Shown in pieces: positions 36,339 through 46,221 of a stretch of DNA of 55,915 bases. Source of the stretch: Candidatus Campylobacter infans (GTDB lineage: Bacteria; Campylobacterota; Campylobacteria; Campylobacterales; Campylobacteraceae); NCBI GenBank assembly GCA_009827235.1, contig SPMW01000007.1, positions 1-55,915 on the forward strand. Reading direction: 5' to 3'. Positions within the stretch are counted from its first letter, which is position 1, and each line of letters opens with the position of its first letter. The notes beneath the pieces are model-generated. The model ran no database searches. It was not told where the DNA came from and worked only from the letters and a program-made list of their open reading frames with translations. Made by a program: the position numbers and the translations under genes.

Positions 36339-38054
36339 TTAGCATAAATTTGGATTTACCTTATATTCGCTGATTTTAGCGCCCTTTGTGTCCATTACAT
36401 GCACAGCACAAGCAATGCATGGATCATAGCTATGGATTTTGCGGATTATTTCAAGGGGTTGTTTTAAATCAGCAATTTTAAGCCCAATTAAACACGCCTC
36501 ATAACTACCCATTTGCCCACTAGCATCTTTTGGCGAGGCATTCCAAGTGCTTGGCACGACAGCTTGCCAGTTTTTAATCACTCCATTTTCTATGCGACAC
36601 CAATGGCTAAGTGTCCCGCGTGGGACATGGCCTATATAACGCCCTTTATATTCTTTATTTTTATCTATTACATAAGGTGCGCAAGTTTCATCATCTACTT
36701 TTAGATTTTCTACTAAATTATTAAAGGCTTTTAGGGTGTTATTGGCTATTATTTTTGCTTCTATCATACGGCACGCCGTGCGCCCAAGCGTGCTTAGGAC
36801 GGCATTTAATGGCAAGCTAGTATCTTTTAAAAATTTATCAACCACAGGCACTACATATGGGTTATTTTTAGCATAATTTACCACTATATTTGCAAGTGGG
36901 CCTACTTGCATAGGCAAGCCATTATAGCGTGGAGCTTTAATCCAGCTGTATTTGCCGGCTTGATCAAATACTTTTGAGTTTTGCATTTGACCCTTTGCAT
37001 TTAGGGTTTTTTCATCTTTTAAGCCTGTGTAATTTGGCTCAGTTTGTCCATCGTATGGATGAAGTGCGCTATCGTTTTTATACCAAGAATGCGTGGCTTC
37101 TTCGGTTATTTTGCTCTCATCGCATTCTATTACCTTGCTAAGATCGCCATTTAAAATAATGCCTGTTTGAAATAAATAATCCCCGCGCCCTACCATAAAG
37201 GTTTGATTAGTTAATAAATTCGCCACGCCTACATCATTTAACACGCTCGCTTCTTTGGCATAAGCTTTTCCAGCCATCACCAAATCCGCATAATATGCGC
37301 GGTTAACAAAATCCGCTACTTCTTTAAATTTTGTAAGATATTCGCCAAGCCTAGCAGGGCTTTTTAAATCCATCACGCAAGTTACTCCGCCAACGGTTAG
37401 GCTTTGTGGGTGTGGTTGTTTGCCACCAAAAATCGCCATCAATTGCGCAGCCGTGCGCTGAATCCTTAAACACTCTAAATAATGGCTTAGCGCGATTAAG
37501 TTTTGCTCAGGGCTTAGATGGTAGGTTTTATGCCCCCAGTAGGCATTAGCAAATGGCCCAAGCTGACCTTTATCCACAAAGGCTTTAATGCGTTCTTTTA
37601 CGACTTGTAGATGATCAGCCCCGCAAGCATAAGGCAAATCGCAATATTTAAAGGCTTCATCGCTTGCTTTTTTAGGATTAGCACTAAGCGCACTTACAAT
37701 ATCTACAAAATCAAGCGCGTGTAATTGATAAAAATGCACAGTATGATCATGTAAAAATAATGCCGCATTCATCAGGGTGCGCGTTAGCTCGGCATTGTAT
37801 GGAATGGTAATGCCAAGGGCATTTTCAACCGCTTCTACACCAGCTCTATAATGCGAAAAAGTACAAACCCCACAAATGCGCTGTGTCATAAAGCCAGCAT
37901 CGCGCGGATCGCGCCCTTTGACAATTTGCTCAATTCCGCGCCAAAGTGTAGAACCACTATAAGCTTTTTTTACTATATTATTATCATCTACTACCACCTC
38001 AATGCGCAAGTGGCCTTCTATTCTAGTAATTGGATCTACTACGATTTTTTGCAT
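36339..38054 (-). CDS. hydB: [NiFe] uptake hydrogenase large subunit
   Basis: This subunit carries the NiFe(CN)2CO active site that oxidises H2. The 571-residue protein has both metal-binding pairs: RICGVCTFSH (about residue 63) and DPCIACAVH near the C-terminus. Maturation normally cuts after that His, which here would remove a C-terminal peptide of 19 residues starting VMDTKG. PITRIEGHLRIEV at the N-terminus is typical. A dedicated protease must do this cut, and none is encoded in the window. Confidence 0.97.
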   Translation of the reverse strand: MQKIVVDPITRIEGHLRIEVVVDDNNIVKKAYSGSTLWRGIEQIVKGRDPRDAGFMTQRICGVCTFSHYRAGVEAVENALGITIPYNAELTRTLMNAALFLHDHTVHFYQLHALDFVDIVSALSANPKKASDEAFKYCDLPYACGADHLQVVKERIKAFVDKGQLGPFANAYWGHKTYHLSPEQNLIALSHYLECLRIQRTAAQLMAIFGGKQPHPQSLTVGGVTCVMDLKSPARLGEYLTKFKEVADFVNRAYYADLVMAGKAYAKEASVLNDVGVANLLTNQTFMVGRGDYLFQTGIILNGDLSKVIECDESKITEEATHSWYKNDSALHPYDGQTEPNYTGLKDEKTLNAKGQMQNSKVFDQAGKYSWIKAPRYNGLPMQVGPLANIVVNYAKNNPYVVPVVDKFLKDTSLPLNAVLSTLGRTACRMIEAKIIANNTLKAFNNLVENLKVDDETCAPYVIDKNKEYKGRYIGHVPRGTLSHWCRIENGVIKNWQAVVPSTWNASPKDASGQMGSYEACLIGLKIADLKQPLEIIRKIHSYDPCIACAVHVMDTKGAKISEYKVNPNLC

Positions 38055-38180
38055 TATTTATCCTTTATTTTGGCTAAATTTTCAATTTACGCTCACAATC
38101 TAATCAATTTTAAAAAGCGCAATTTAAAATTTTAAATATTAGCGCAAATTTTAATATTAAAATTTATAAAACTATAAATA

Positions 38181-39311
38181 TTATTTTTTAGTGCTTGCTA
38201 TTAGCGCGTGCGCTGCTATGGCTACACCAGTAACTGCTAGCACGCCTATGCCTATTTTATCAGCGATAGCATCAGCGCCCAAGCCACCAAACACACTCTT
38301 ATACAATCTATCGCCCAAAGGTTCTTCAAAAGGCCCCATATTATCCCAAAAATCAGGCTCAGAGCAACCTATACAGCCATGCCCTGCTTGAATTGGCCAG
38401 CTTGTGTGGCTATTAAAGCGTTCTTGTGAGCAGTTATTAAAGGTGTATGGACCCTTACAGCCGACCTTATATAAACAATACCCCTGCTTAGCGCCCTCAT
38501 CACCAAAACGCTCCACGAACTCACCAGCATCAAAATGCCCGCGCCTCTCGCACAAATCGTGTATCCTACGCCCATAAGCCCATTTTGGTCTATTGTAAGC
38601 ATCAAGGGCTGGTAAAGTCCCAAATAATAAGAAATGAAGCAGATTGCCTACTATATTTTTTTCACTTGGAGGACAACCTGGGACATTAATCACTGGCTTA
38701 TTTGTGATTTTGTGTAAAGGTTGTGCGTTTGTAGGGTTTGGAGCAGCTGCTTGAATACCGCCAAAACTAGAACAAGCACCTATGGCAAAAATCGCAGCCG
38801 CGTGATTTGCAGCATGAATTGCGTGCTCCTCGCCTGTGGTACCTTTTGGCCCTATGCTTAAAAAATACGAGCTAGAATCAGCAGGAATTGCGCCCTCAAC
38901 CATTAAAATATATTTGCCCTTATATTTTTCTATGGCATTTTCAAGGTTGTCTTCTGCTTGCCAGCCGCTCGCAGCCATGATGGTTTCGTGATATTCCAAG
39001 CTAATATAATCAAAAATAATGCTATCTATTGTTGGAGTATCTGAGCGTAATAAACTCTCGCTACATCCAGTGCATTCAGCCATATGTAGCCAAATCACAG
39101 GCAATCTATCTGCCATTTGCGCTGCTTTTGCTACACTTGGAGCAAAACTAGCCGGTAAGGCCAAAAAAGCAGTCATCGAAGCTGCCCATTTCATAAAATC
39201 GCGCCTAGAAAAGCCATTAGCTCTTAATTTATCCATCACGGAGCTATTTTCACGCATTTTAGGGAGTTTTGCTAAATTTTGCAGCCTTTGTTTTAATGAA
39301 TTTTCACTCAT
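38181..39311 (-). CDS. hydA: [NiFe] uptake hydrogenase small subunit
   Basis: This subunit holds the iron-sulfur relay. It has 376 residues with a Tat signal (FSRRDFMKWAAS, about 34-45), so the folded heterodimer is exported and faces the periplasm. Cluster ligands are visible in ECTGCSESLL, GACSSFGG and VPGCPPSEKN, and in the C-terminal cysteine-rich part (GCKGPYTFNNCSQ, GCIGCSEP). A C-terminal helix (about 350-370) anchors it beside HydC. It is 126 bp upstream of hydB. Confidence 0.96.
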   Translation of the reverse strand: MSENSLKQRLQNLAKLPKMRENSSVMDKLRANGFSRRDFMKWAASMTAFLALPASFAPSVAKAAQMADRLPVIWLHMAECTGCSESLLRSDTPTIDSIIFDYISLEYHETIMAASGWQAEDNLENAIEKYKGKYILMVEGAIPADSSSYFLSIGPKGTTGEEHAIHAANHAAAIFAIGACSSFGGIQAAAPNPTNAQPLHKITNKPVINVPGCPPSEKNIVGNLLHFLLFGTLPALDAYNRPKWAYGRRIHDLCERRGHFDAGEFVERFGDEGAKQGYCLYKVGCKGPYTFNNCSQERFNSHTSWPIQAGHGCIGCSEPDFWDNMGPFEEPLGDRLYKSVFGGLGADAIADKIGIGVLAVTGVAIAAHALIASTKK

Positions 39312-39406
39312 GCAAGATCCTTAAAACTAATAAGTTGTGAAATTTTAATAAAATTTAGCTCATTAAAATTTTAAATAAAAAATTAGTTAAATTTTATAAG
39401 TTTAAT

Positions 39407-39718
39407 TTAAGCAAAATGTAAAAATGCCATATATAACGAAGTTGCACCAACTATACTAAGCATAAAATTTCCTCTCCAAGCTTGTAAAATTAAGACAAAA
39501 ATTGTGCAACAAATGGCAAAAACCAAATTAATCCCGCTTGCGTTTAAACTTTTTAGCGCATAAATTACTAAAACAAGCATTATAAATAAGCCGCTGTTTT
39601 TTTGTAAATGCGCTAAAACCTGGCTTTTAGAGCTTTTTTTTAAAATAAAAAAAGGCAAAAAACGCGTCAAAATCGTAGCCACACTAGCTACTAACACATA
39701 CAATAAAGCCTCCATCAA
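39407..39718 (-). CDS. azlD: AzlD family branched-chain amino acid exporter subunit
   Basis: A 103-residue membrane protein with about four helices and the AzlD pattern of a conserved TRFLPFFIL early and a small helix-rich body. AzlD works with AzlC to export branched-chain amino acids. It overlaps azlC by four bases. Confidence 0.85.
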   Translation of the reverse strand: MMEALLYVLVASVATILTRFLPFFILKKSSKSQVLAHLQKNSGLFIMLVLVIYALKSLNASGINLVFAICCTIFVLILQAWRGNFMLSIVGATSLYMAFLHFA

Positions 39719-40392
39719 AAATACCTTCTAAACACGCATAGCACGCTCATTCCAGCAATTAAAACACCAAAAAGATAATATTTATCAGGCAAAATAAACA
39801 ACCCGCCAAAAGCCAAAGCAAACGCCAAGCTAAGCACATTAAAATTTCGCTCTTTTTTAAAAATTTCATAGGCCAAAATCGCAAAAAGCGCGCACAAACT
39901 AAACTCAATACCAGCATAATCAAAAGGCAAAGCCACTCCCAAAAACGCCCCAAACGCACAGCCAAGTAGCCAATAACAATGATTAAATAAAGCAGTTAAA
40001 TTATACAAGCGGTTTAAATCTTGGGGATTTTCTCCACTAAGCGAGCGGGCTTTTAGCATAGCAAAACTTTCATCAGTAAGAGCAAAAATAAAATAAAATG
40101 GAAATTTTAATGTTTTAATCTCATCAAGCAAAGAAAGAGTGTAAAAAAAATGTCTAAAATTTATCAAAAATATAACAAAAAATAGCTCCAAAAAACTAGC
40201 TTTTGTAACGATAAAAATCGCCAGCATAAACTCAGCCGAACCCGCATAAACCAAAAGTGCCGTAAAAATCACCACCCAAGGCTCAATGCCAAGGCTTATC
40301 GCATAAAGCCCAAAAGCCAGCCCAAGCGGTAAATAGCCCATCATCACGGGCAAAGTGGATTTAAAAATTTCAAAATTGCTAAGAGTTTTCAT
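39715..40392 (-). CDS. azlC: AzlC family branched-chain amino acid exporter subunit
   Basis: The 225-residue membrane protein has about six helices and the AzlC blocks LPVMMGYLPLGLAFGLYA (about 14-31), VYAGSAEFMLA, NFRHFFYTLSL and FALTDESFAM. It is the large subunit of the AzlCD exporter. It is transcribed ahead of azlD, and starts 53 bp from the glycosyltransferase stop. Confidence 0.9.
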   Translation of the reverse strand: MKTLSNFEIFKSTLPVMMGYLPLGLAFGLYAISLGIEPWVVIFTALLVYAGSAEFMLAIFIVTKASFLELFFVIFLINFRHFFYTLSLLDEIKTLKFPFYFIFALTDESFAMLKARSLSGENPQDLNRLYNLTALFNHCYWLLGCAFGAFLGVALPFDYAGIEFSLCALFAILAYEIFKKERNFNVLSLAFALAFGGLFILPDKYYLFGVLIAGMSVLCVFRRYF

Positions 40393-40445
40393 TGTAGCTT
40401 TAATGAATATTTAAAATTTTAAAGACAGCCAAACGAAATTTTAAT

Positions 40446-42779
40446 TCATTCATTTTCTATCCCAAAAGTTTTTAATAAATCCCTAGCACAATCTTTATAA
40501 GTTCTAATCTTACAAACTGGCTCTTTTAGCTCTAAATTGCCATTACACAATGCTTTTAAAATATCATAAAGCTCAAAATTATCCTTAAAATACAGCGCAT
40601 TTTCGCCGCCAACTTCTCTAAATACAGCAATATCCCTTGCAAGAACAGCTTTTTGATGGCTTAGTGCTTCAATTATCGGCAAGCCAAAGCCCTCGTCCCA
40701 GCTAGCAGCAATCAAGCAATCACAACTCTCATAAAGCCTATTTAATTCATCATCATTTATAAAAGAAGTAAAATAAATATTTGCGTGTTTTTCATTTGCC
40801 AGGGGAGTTTTTGGCATGCCAGTTTCATTTAAAATTTCATTATTTTCTTTATCTTTAAAATTTAAAAGCTCATCAACACCGCATTCACATTCAGCCAAAA
40901 ATTTCTTAAAATCATCATCAACGCGCCCTATTCTACCAGCAATTATCAGCCTTGCTTTTATGCCCTGGCTTGCTAAGCGCAAAAAGCTAAGAGCCACGGC
41001 TTTTTGAGCCTTGCGCTCTTCGATTGTGCCAACCATTAAAAAGTTTTTAATCTTATTTTTATTTTTTGCTGGGTTTGAAATTTTAAAATGCGAGCCAAGA
41101 TGGACCACGCTTGCGTTTTGAATGCCAAAAGCCATTAAATCATCATAAACTCTATTTGAGATTGCTATTAAATGCGCGTTTATGTTTTTTAAAGTATCTA
41201 GCCAGCTTAAATGAAGCCTTGCCACATTAAAAGGAAAAAACTGCGGATTAGTTAAAGGCAGTAAATCATAAACGCGAAAATACGCCTTAGCACCAGCTTT
41301 TTTTAATTTATCAAAAAAGCCATTTTTATAAGCTTGAAGCACTGGAAGTTCGCATTTTTCATCGCCATAAAGCACCGCAAAATCAAGCCCGTAAAAAATA
41401 TCTCCATTTTGTGGGATAACTTCGCCATCTAAGCAGTTTTTAAACGCCACGCCGTGCGCTTTTAAGATAAACTCATCTACAAATTTATAGCTTTTAAGAT
41501 TATTATCATAAGCTACCACATGCACTGGCAAATGACTAACTTTAATTAAAGCATTTAGCTCTTGCCACACCACGCGCGAAATGCCAGTGCGCGCATCTGT
41601 GATATAAATTGCTGAAATATCAATTAATATTCTAGCTTTTAAAATATTTTTCATTTTAAAAGGCTTTTGGTAGGCTTGCTCTAAAATGCCAGCTAAATTC
41701 CTAGCAAAAACAGCCGTGCTATGCTCGTTTATGATTTTTTCTTTTGCCGATTTTATAATGTTTTTAAATTTATCTGTGTTTAAAATTTCTTTACTTTGGC
41801 TAAGGGCATTTTTAAGCTTTGAAATATCATCGATATATAAGCTTTGTGCCTTATAATCGCTAAAATTTGCTATAACCAAGCTTTCATTATTAAAACAATC
41901 AAGTATTGCTCCGCTTGATTCTCCGCGCTCTTCTTTTCTTAGTTGCACGCTAATATCAGCTGCTGCTTGGTATAAATTATATTCATCGCTATTAAGCCAG
42001 CCGGTGATTTTTACATTTTTTATATTATTTTCTTTTATAAAATTATTTATTTTTATAAAATATTCATCATCGCCACTGCCACCAGCAAAAATCAGCATAA
42101 ATCTATCATCATTTTTTAGCGTTAAATCCCAAGCCTCTAAAAGCTCGTAATTCATCTTGCTATCATGTAATAAGCCAAAAGAACAATACAAACATTTACC
42201 CTCAAAACCTAAGCTTTTTTTAGCTTCAAATTTATTTGGATAACTTAGCTTTCTAGGCAATAATAATAATTCAAAAACCTCATCATTGTTATAAAATTTC
42301 TTAGCTAATTCTAGGCTTTTTTGCGTGTGGGCTATGCAAACTCTCGCATTTTCTAAAATGCGCCTATTTAATGGATATTTAGAGCCAAAACTTTTATAAG
42401 CATTAAAAAAATGCTCCACCCTAGCCTTTAAGCCGTGGCAATAATAAGCCTCATCTTCTAAATTTTGACAAACCGGCATTAACTCAAAAATAAAAAAATC
42501 ATGCAAAATCACTACGCCCGGTATTTTCATCATAGCTTCATAAATTTTAGCGTGAAAATGCAGATGGTTGCCGATATTATAAAGCGCATAATCATAAGCG
42601 CTAGAAGTTTCATAAAATTTGGCAAAACTTATAATCTTAAAGCCCTTTTCATCGCATTTGTCATCACTAACTAGCGTGATATCAAAATAATTTTTTAACT
42701 CTTGTAAAATTTCATGCGAATAAACAGCAATCCCTGAAAGTGCTGGTAAAAAGGGAGAAAAATAAGCAAGGCTTTTCAT
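40446..42779 (-). CDS. Tandem GT4-type glycosyltransferase
   Basis: The 777-residue protein carries two glycosyltransferase units. The first (about 1-370) begins with a GT-B nucleotide-sugar fold (FLPALSGIAVYSHEIL) and has VKITGWLNSDEYNLYQAADISV-like sequence in its second half. The second (about 385-775) opens with IDISAIYITDARTGISRV, seen in mannosyl/rhamnosyltransferases of O-polysaccharide loci, and has FLMVGTIEERKAQ and the EX7E region WDEGFGLPIIEAL. Two active units suggest it adds two linkages or makes a repeating polymer. The start overlaps the stop of the 63-residue gene. Substrate is unknown; GDP-mannose-derived sugars are suggested by the nearby gmd. Confidence 0.82.
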   Translation of the reverse strand: MKSLAYFSPFLPALSGIAVYSHEILQELKNYFDITLVSDDKCDEKGFKIISFAKFYETSSAYDYALYNIGNHLHFHAKIYEAMMKIPGVVILHDFFIFELMPVCQNLEDEAYYCHGLKARVEHFFNAYKSFGSKYPLNRRILENARVCIAHTQKSLELAKKFYNNDEVFELLLLPRKLSYPNKFEAKKSLGFEGKCLYCSFGLLHDSKMNYELLEAWDLTLKNDDRFMLIFAGGSGDDEYFIKINNFIKENNIKNVKITGWLNSDEYNLYQAAADISVQLRKEERGESSGAILDCFNNESLVIANFSDYKAQSLYIDDISKLKNALSQSKEILNTDKFKNIIKSAKEKIINEHSTAVFARNLAGILEQAYQKPFKMKNILKARILIDISAIYITDARTGISRVVWQELNALIKVSHLPVHVVAYDNNLKSYKFVDEFILKAHGVAFKNCLDGEVIPQNGDIFYGLDFAVLYGDEKCELPVLQAYKNGFFDKLKKAGAKAYFRVYDLLPLTNPQFFPFNVARLHLSWLDTLKNINAHLIAISNRVYDDLMAFGIQNASVVHLGSHFKISNPAKNKNKIKNFLMVGTIEERKAQKAVALSFLRLASQGIKARLIIAGRIGRVDDDFKKFLAECECGVDELLNFKDKENNEILNETGMPKTPLANEKHANIYFTSFINDDELNRLYESCDCLIAASWDEGFGLPIIEALSHQKAVLARDIAVFREVGGENALYFKDNFELYDILKALCNGNLELKEPVCKIRTYKDCARDLLKTFGIENE

Positions 42780-42967
42780 TTATTTGGCTTTTTAAAATTT
42801 GCTAAAAAATCTCTTGTGATATTGCGTAATTTTCTAGCTATGCGAATAGGCAATCTATTTCTAAGCTTATCATAAGCAGCTTTTAAAAGCATATTTTCAT
42901 TTTCTAAATCTTTAATATATTTAGCAATTGGCGCGTTCGCATTTAAATCAAACTCTTTAAACTCCAC
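42776..42967 (-). CDS. Small coiled-coil protein between exporter and glycosyltransferase
   Basis: A 63-residue peptide with a Leu/Glu/Lys heptad-like helix (IAKYIKDLENENMLLKAAYDKL) followed by a basic segment (LPIRIARKLRNITRDFL). This resembles linkers that in other bacteria are fused to Wzt or glycosyltransferases; here it is separate. It starts at GTG immediately after the wzt stop, with AAGGA 7 bp upstream, and its stop overlaps the next start, so it is clearly translated in the operon. I know no named family. Confidence 0.65.
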   Translation of the reverse strand: MEFKEFDLNANAPIAKYIKDLENENMLLKAAYDKLRNRLPIRIARKLRNITRDFLANFKKPNK

Positions 42968-44182
42968 TCAAAAATCCTTTATTATTAGTTTTGGTTTTAA
43001 ATGTGCTAAGCCCACAAAATATAAATTAGTATTATTTATAAGCTCAAACACCAAAAGATTATCGCACCATTGATAATTTGATTCTACATGCACAAAACCA
43101 GCATGCAAGGCAACAGAGATGCTATAACTACCCTCGCCCAAATCCAAATCAAGCTCATAAATAAACTCTTTTACCTGCTCTTTATTCATAGCCTGGCTTT
43201 GCTTCATACAAAAGCTATTTGTACCGTAAATTTTTTGCCCTACTCTATCTTTAATGGTAAAACCAACAGCAATATCATCTAAATCATCATAAGCTTTAAC
43301 CACAAAATGCAATCTCACCCTTTGGCCTACGCTAAAAATTTCGCCCCTTTGCCCATTTTCATCACACATATAAGCTTGCTTTATTTTGGCTTGGCCTGTG
43401 CCTGAGATTGTCATTACTCCATGCTCGCTTTTAATCTGCTCGATTTTTACGCCTTCTTTTTTAGAAATTAGCGCGTTATAATAATCAATCACCACGCTTG
43501 GGACATCATCTTTTAAAACCCTGCCCTTTTCAAGCAAAATAGCCCTTTCACAAATGCTAGCAATAGCTGGCAAATCATGCGAGACTAAAAGCAAAGTCGT
43601 GCCGCTTTCTTTTAGCTCTTTAATCCTAGCAAAGCTTTTATGCTGAAAATACGCATCACCAACGCTTAAAGCTTCATCTATTATTAAAATTTTAGGCTGC
43701 CACGCAGTTACAATAGCAAAAGCTAAGCGCACTTGCATACCGCTACTATATAATCTTACTGGCTTATAAAAATACTCGCCTATATCAGCAAAATTTTTTA
43801 TATATTCTAATTTGTCGTTTATTTCATCTTTACTATGCCCCATTAGTCCAGCCACATAATAAACATTACTAAGCCCATTTAATTCAGGGCAAAAACCCAT
43901 ACCAAGCTCTAAAATCGAGCATATTGCCCCATTTGCTTTTATACTACCGCTGCTAGCTTTTAGCGTGCCTGTGATGATTTTTAATAAAGTTGATTTGCCA
44001 GCGCCGTTTTGGCCTATTATGCCTATGCTTTGTGCGTGCTTTACATTAAAATTTACATCAAAAAGCACTTGAACTTCATCATAGCTTTTACTAGCTAGGC
44101 CAAACCAGCTAGCCACTCTTGCTAAGTTTGAATGATAGGATTTATAAATTTTGCTTATATTTTTTACTTCAAGAGCATTCAT
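42968..44182 (-). CDS. wzt: Polysaccharide ABC transporter ATPase, Wzt-type with C-terminal domain
   Basis: The 404-residue protein energises export of an undecaprenol-linked polysaccharide. The ATPase part (about 1-235) has Walker A GQNGAGKST (about 58), signature YSSGMQVRLAF, Walker B ILIIDEALSVGD and SHDLPAI. A C-terminal beta-sandwich domain (about 250-400, with VGQRVRLHFVVKA and YSISVALHAG) resembles the Wzt carbohydrate-binding domain that reads the chain terminus. Such domains go with chains that carry a terminal cap. It overlaps wzm by four bases. Confidence 0.88.
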   Translation of the reverse strand: MNALEVKNISKIYKSYHSNLARVASWFGLASKSYDEVQVLFDVNFNVKHAQSIGIIGQNGAGKSTLLKIITGTLKASSGSIKANGAICSILELGMGFCPELNGLSNVYYVAGLMGHSKDEINDKLEYIKNFADIGEYFYKPVRLYSSGMQVRLAFAIVTAWQPKILIIDEALSVGDAYFQHKSFARIKELKESGTTLLLVSHDLPAIASICERAILLEKGRVLKDDVPSVVIDYYNALISKKEGVKIEQIKSEHGVMTISGTGQAKIKQAYMCDENGQRGEIFSVGQRVRLHFVVKAYDDLDDIAVGFTIKDRVGQKIYGTNSFCMKQSQAMNKEQVKEFIYELDLDLGEGSYSISVALHAGFVHVESNYQWCDNLLVFELINNTNLYFVGLAHLKPKLIIKDF

Positions 44183-44970
44183 AGCGCATCTGCCATTTCT
44201 TCATTAGCTTTTAAATAAACAAAAATCCCCAAAACCATCATAAAAATCCCCAAAACCAAAGGATAAAGCAAGCCAAAAAACTCAGGCGCCTTATCATATA
44301 AAATTACATTATGATAGCCCTCAACTATCGCTGTGAGCGGATTAAAATACAATAAGCCTTGATAATTTTGTGGCAAAATATTTACCATATAAACAATGGG
44401 CGTCATCCAAAATAAAAATTGCGTCAAAATCCCTAAAATTTGTGAAATATCTCTTAAAAATACATTTATCACAGCAAAAAATAAACCCGCTCCAAAAGCC
44501 AAAAAAGCAGTAAGCAAGGCTAAAAGCAAAATATAAAAAACGCTTAAACCCACAAAATGCCCAAGGCAAAAAAATATCAAAAACGAAGCAAAAATAAATA
44601 CCGCATTATTTACCCCAGCGCTTAATACCACAATTATAGGCAAGCAAATTTTAGGAAAAGCAATTTTTTTAATTATATTAGCATTAGCACTAAAACTATC
44701 CACACAGCGCAAGAAAATTTCATTAAATAACGCCCACATCATCATTCCAGCTATCAAATAAATAGCATAAGCAAAGCTAGAATCAACGCCTGGCAATTTC
44801 GCTCTCATCAGCGATGAAAGCACCAAAGCATACATCAAAACCTGCGCCAAAGGATTTAGCAAAATCCAAAGAGCGCCTAGTTTTGAGCGCGCAAAACGCG
44901 TGCTAAAATCCACTTTTACAGAACTAATTATAAAATGCTTATAAGTCCAAAGATTTTTTAAATTTTTCAC
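44179..44970 (-). CDS. wzm: Polysaccharide ABC transporter permease, Wzm-type
   Basis: This ABC-2 type membrane protein of 263 residues has about six helices and the family's KVDFSTRFARSKLGALWILLNPL start (about 18-40). It starts at GTG behind AGGATTTTGTA. It pairs with Wzt. As the first gene of the minus-strand unit it is divergent from gmd; the 141-bp region between them (44971-45111) must hold both promoters, though I see only weak TATTAT-like boxes. Confidence 0.9.
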   Translation of the reverse strand: MKNLKNLWTYKHFIISSVKVDFSTRFARSKLGALWILLNPLAQVLMYALVLSSLMRAKLPGVDSSFAYAIYLIAGMMMWALFNEIFLRCVDSFSANANIIKKIAFPKICLPIIVVLSAGVNNAVFIFASFLIFFCLGHFVGLSVFYILLLALLTAFLAFGAGLFFAVINVFLRDISQILGILTQFLFWMTPIVYMVNILPQNYQGLLYFNPLTAIVEGYHNVILYDKAPEFFGLLYPLVLGIFMMVLGIFVYLKANEEMADAL

Positions 44971-45111
44971 TACAAAATCCTAAAAAAGCGCAATTTTACA
45001 AAATTTTAAATTTAATTTAGCTTTTTTAATCCCAAATCCTAGCCCAATTTTAAGCCAGGATTACTAATTTTTTAGCTATTATTCGCGCTTTAATTTTATT
45101 TGGAGGCAAAG

Positions 45112-46149
45112 ATGAGCAAAATCGCTTTGGTTACAGGTGCCACAGGTCAAGATGGTGCGTATTTATCGCGGTATTTAGTGGATTTAGGATATAAGGTTTA
45201 TGGTGGATATCGCCGCGCTGCTAGCACGAATTTATGGCGTTTAAATGAATTAGATCTAACAAATAATGAAAATTTTAATTTAATTGAGCTTGATATTACA
45301 GATCCGGTTAGTTGTATAAACGCCATAAAAGCGGCAAAACCAAATGAGCTTTATAATCTAGCCGCCCAAAGCTTTGTGGGTGCAAGCTTTAAAGAGCCAC
45401 TTCACACAAGCTATGCTAGCGGAATTGCTGTATTAAACTTGCTTGAAGCCATAAGATTAAGCGATAAATCCATTCGTTTTTATCAAGCAGGCACTAGCGA
45501 AATGTTTGGCAAGGTTCAAGCCATACCACAAAATGAAAGCACGCCTTTTTATCCACGCTCACCTTATGGCGTGGCTAAGCTTTATGGACATTTTATGAGT
45601 ATAAATTATAGAGAAAGTTATGATATTTTCGCAGCTTGTGGGATTTTATTTAACCACGAAAGCCCGCTAAGAGGCTTAGAGTTTGTAACTCGTAAAATCA
45701 CAAACACAGCTGCTAAAATCGCCCTAAATCAAGCACAATGCTTAGAACTTGGCAATTTAGACGCCAAAAGAGATTGGGGCTTTGCAAAAGATTATGTAGA
45801 GGGCATGCACGCGATGTTACAAGCCAAAAATGCCGATACTTTCGTGCTTGCAAGCGGAGTTACTACCACGGTGCGCGATTTTGTAAAGATGAGTTTTGAA
45901 GCCTTGGATATTGATTTGGAATTTAGTGGCGATGGAGTAAATGAAATAGCAAAAGATAAAAAAACGGGCAAAACACTAGTTAAGGTAAATCCAGAGTTCT
46001 TCCGTCCAGCCGAGGTGGATTTATTAATAGGTGATCCATCAAAAGCAAAAGCGCAATTAAATTGGAGCGCAAAAACTAATTTAAATCAATTATGCCAAAT
46101 GATGATAGAAGCGGATTTAAAGAGAATTGAAAGCGGGTTTAAATTTTAA
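45112..46149 (+). CDS. gmd: GDP-mannose 4,6-dehydratase
   Basis: Gmd makes GDP-4-keto-6-deoxymannose, precursor of GDP-fucose, GDP-rhamnose and related sugars. The 345-residue protein has the Rossmann motif [11 protein letters not shown] (about 8), the catalytic Thr/Ser-Glu region GTSEMFG (about 123-129) and the YGVAK catalytic Tyr-Lys (about 148). The ATG at 45112 sits 6 bp after GGAGG; an upstream in-frame start would be inside that site. No fucose or rhamnose reductase gene is next to it. It lies divergent from the Wzm/Wzt unit. Confidence 0.92.
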   Translation: MSKIALVTGATGQDGAYLSRYLVDLGYKVYGGYRRAASTNLWRLNELDLTNNENFNLIELDITDPVSCINAIKAAKPNELYNLAAQSFVGASFKEPLHTSYASGIAVLNLLEAIRLSDKSIRFYQAGTSEMFGKVQAIPQNESTPFYPRSPYGVAKLYGHFMSINYRESYDIFAACGILFNHESPLRGLEFVTRKITNTAAKIALNQAQCLELGNLDAKRDWGFAKDYVEGMHAMLQAKNADTFVLASGVTTTVRDFVKMSFEALDIDLEFSGDGVNEIAKDKKTGKTLVKVNPEFFRPAEVDLLIGDPSKAKAQLNWSAKTNLNQLCQMMIEADLKRIESGFKF

Positions 46150-46221
46150 AATTTGTAGCTTAAAATTTTGGCGAAATTTTAAAATTTTAATATAAGCCAA
46201 AAATAAGCTAAAAGGACAAAA

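Noticed and set aside
38369..38623. Minus-strand frame inside hydA
   Set aside because: Alternative frame of the hydrogenase small subunit, which has all its cluster motifs.
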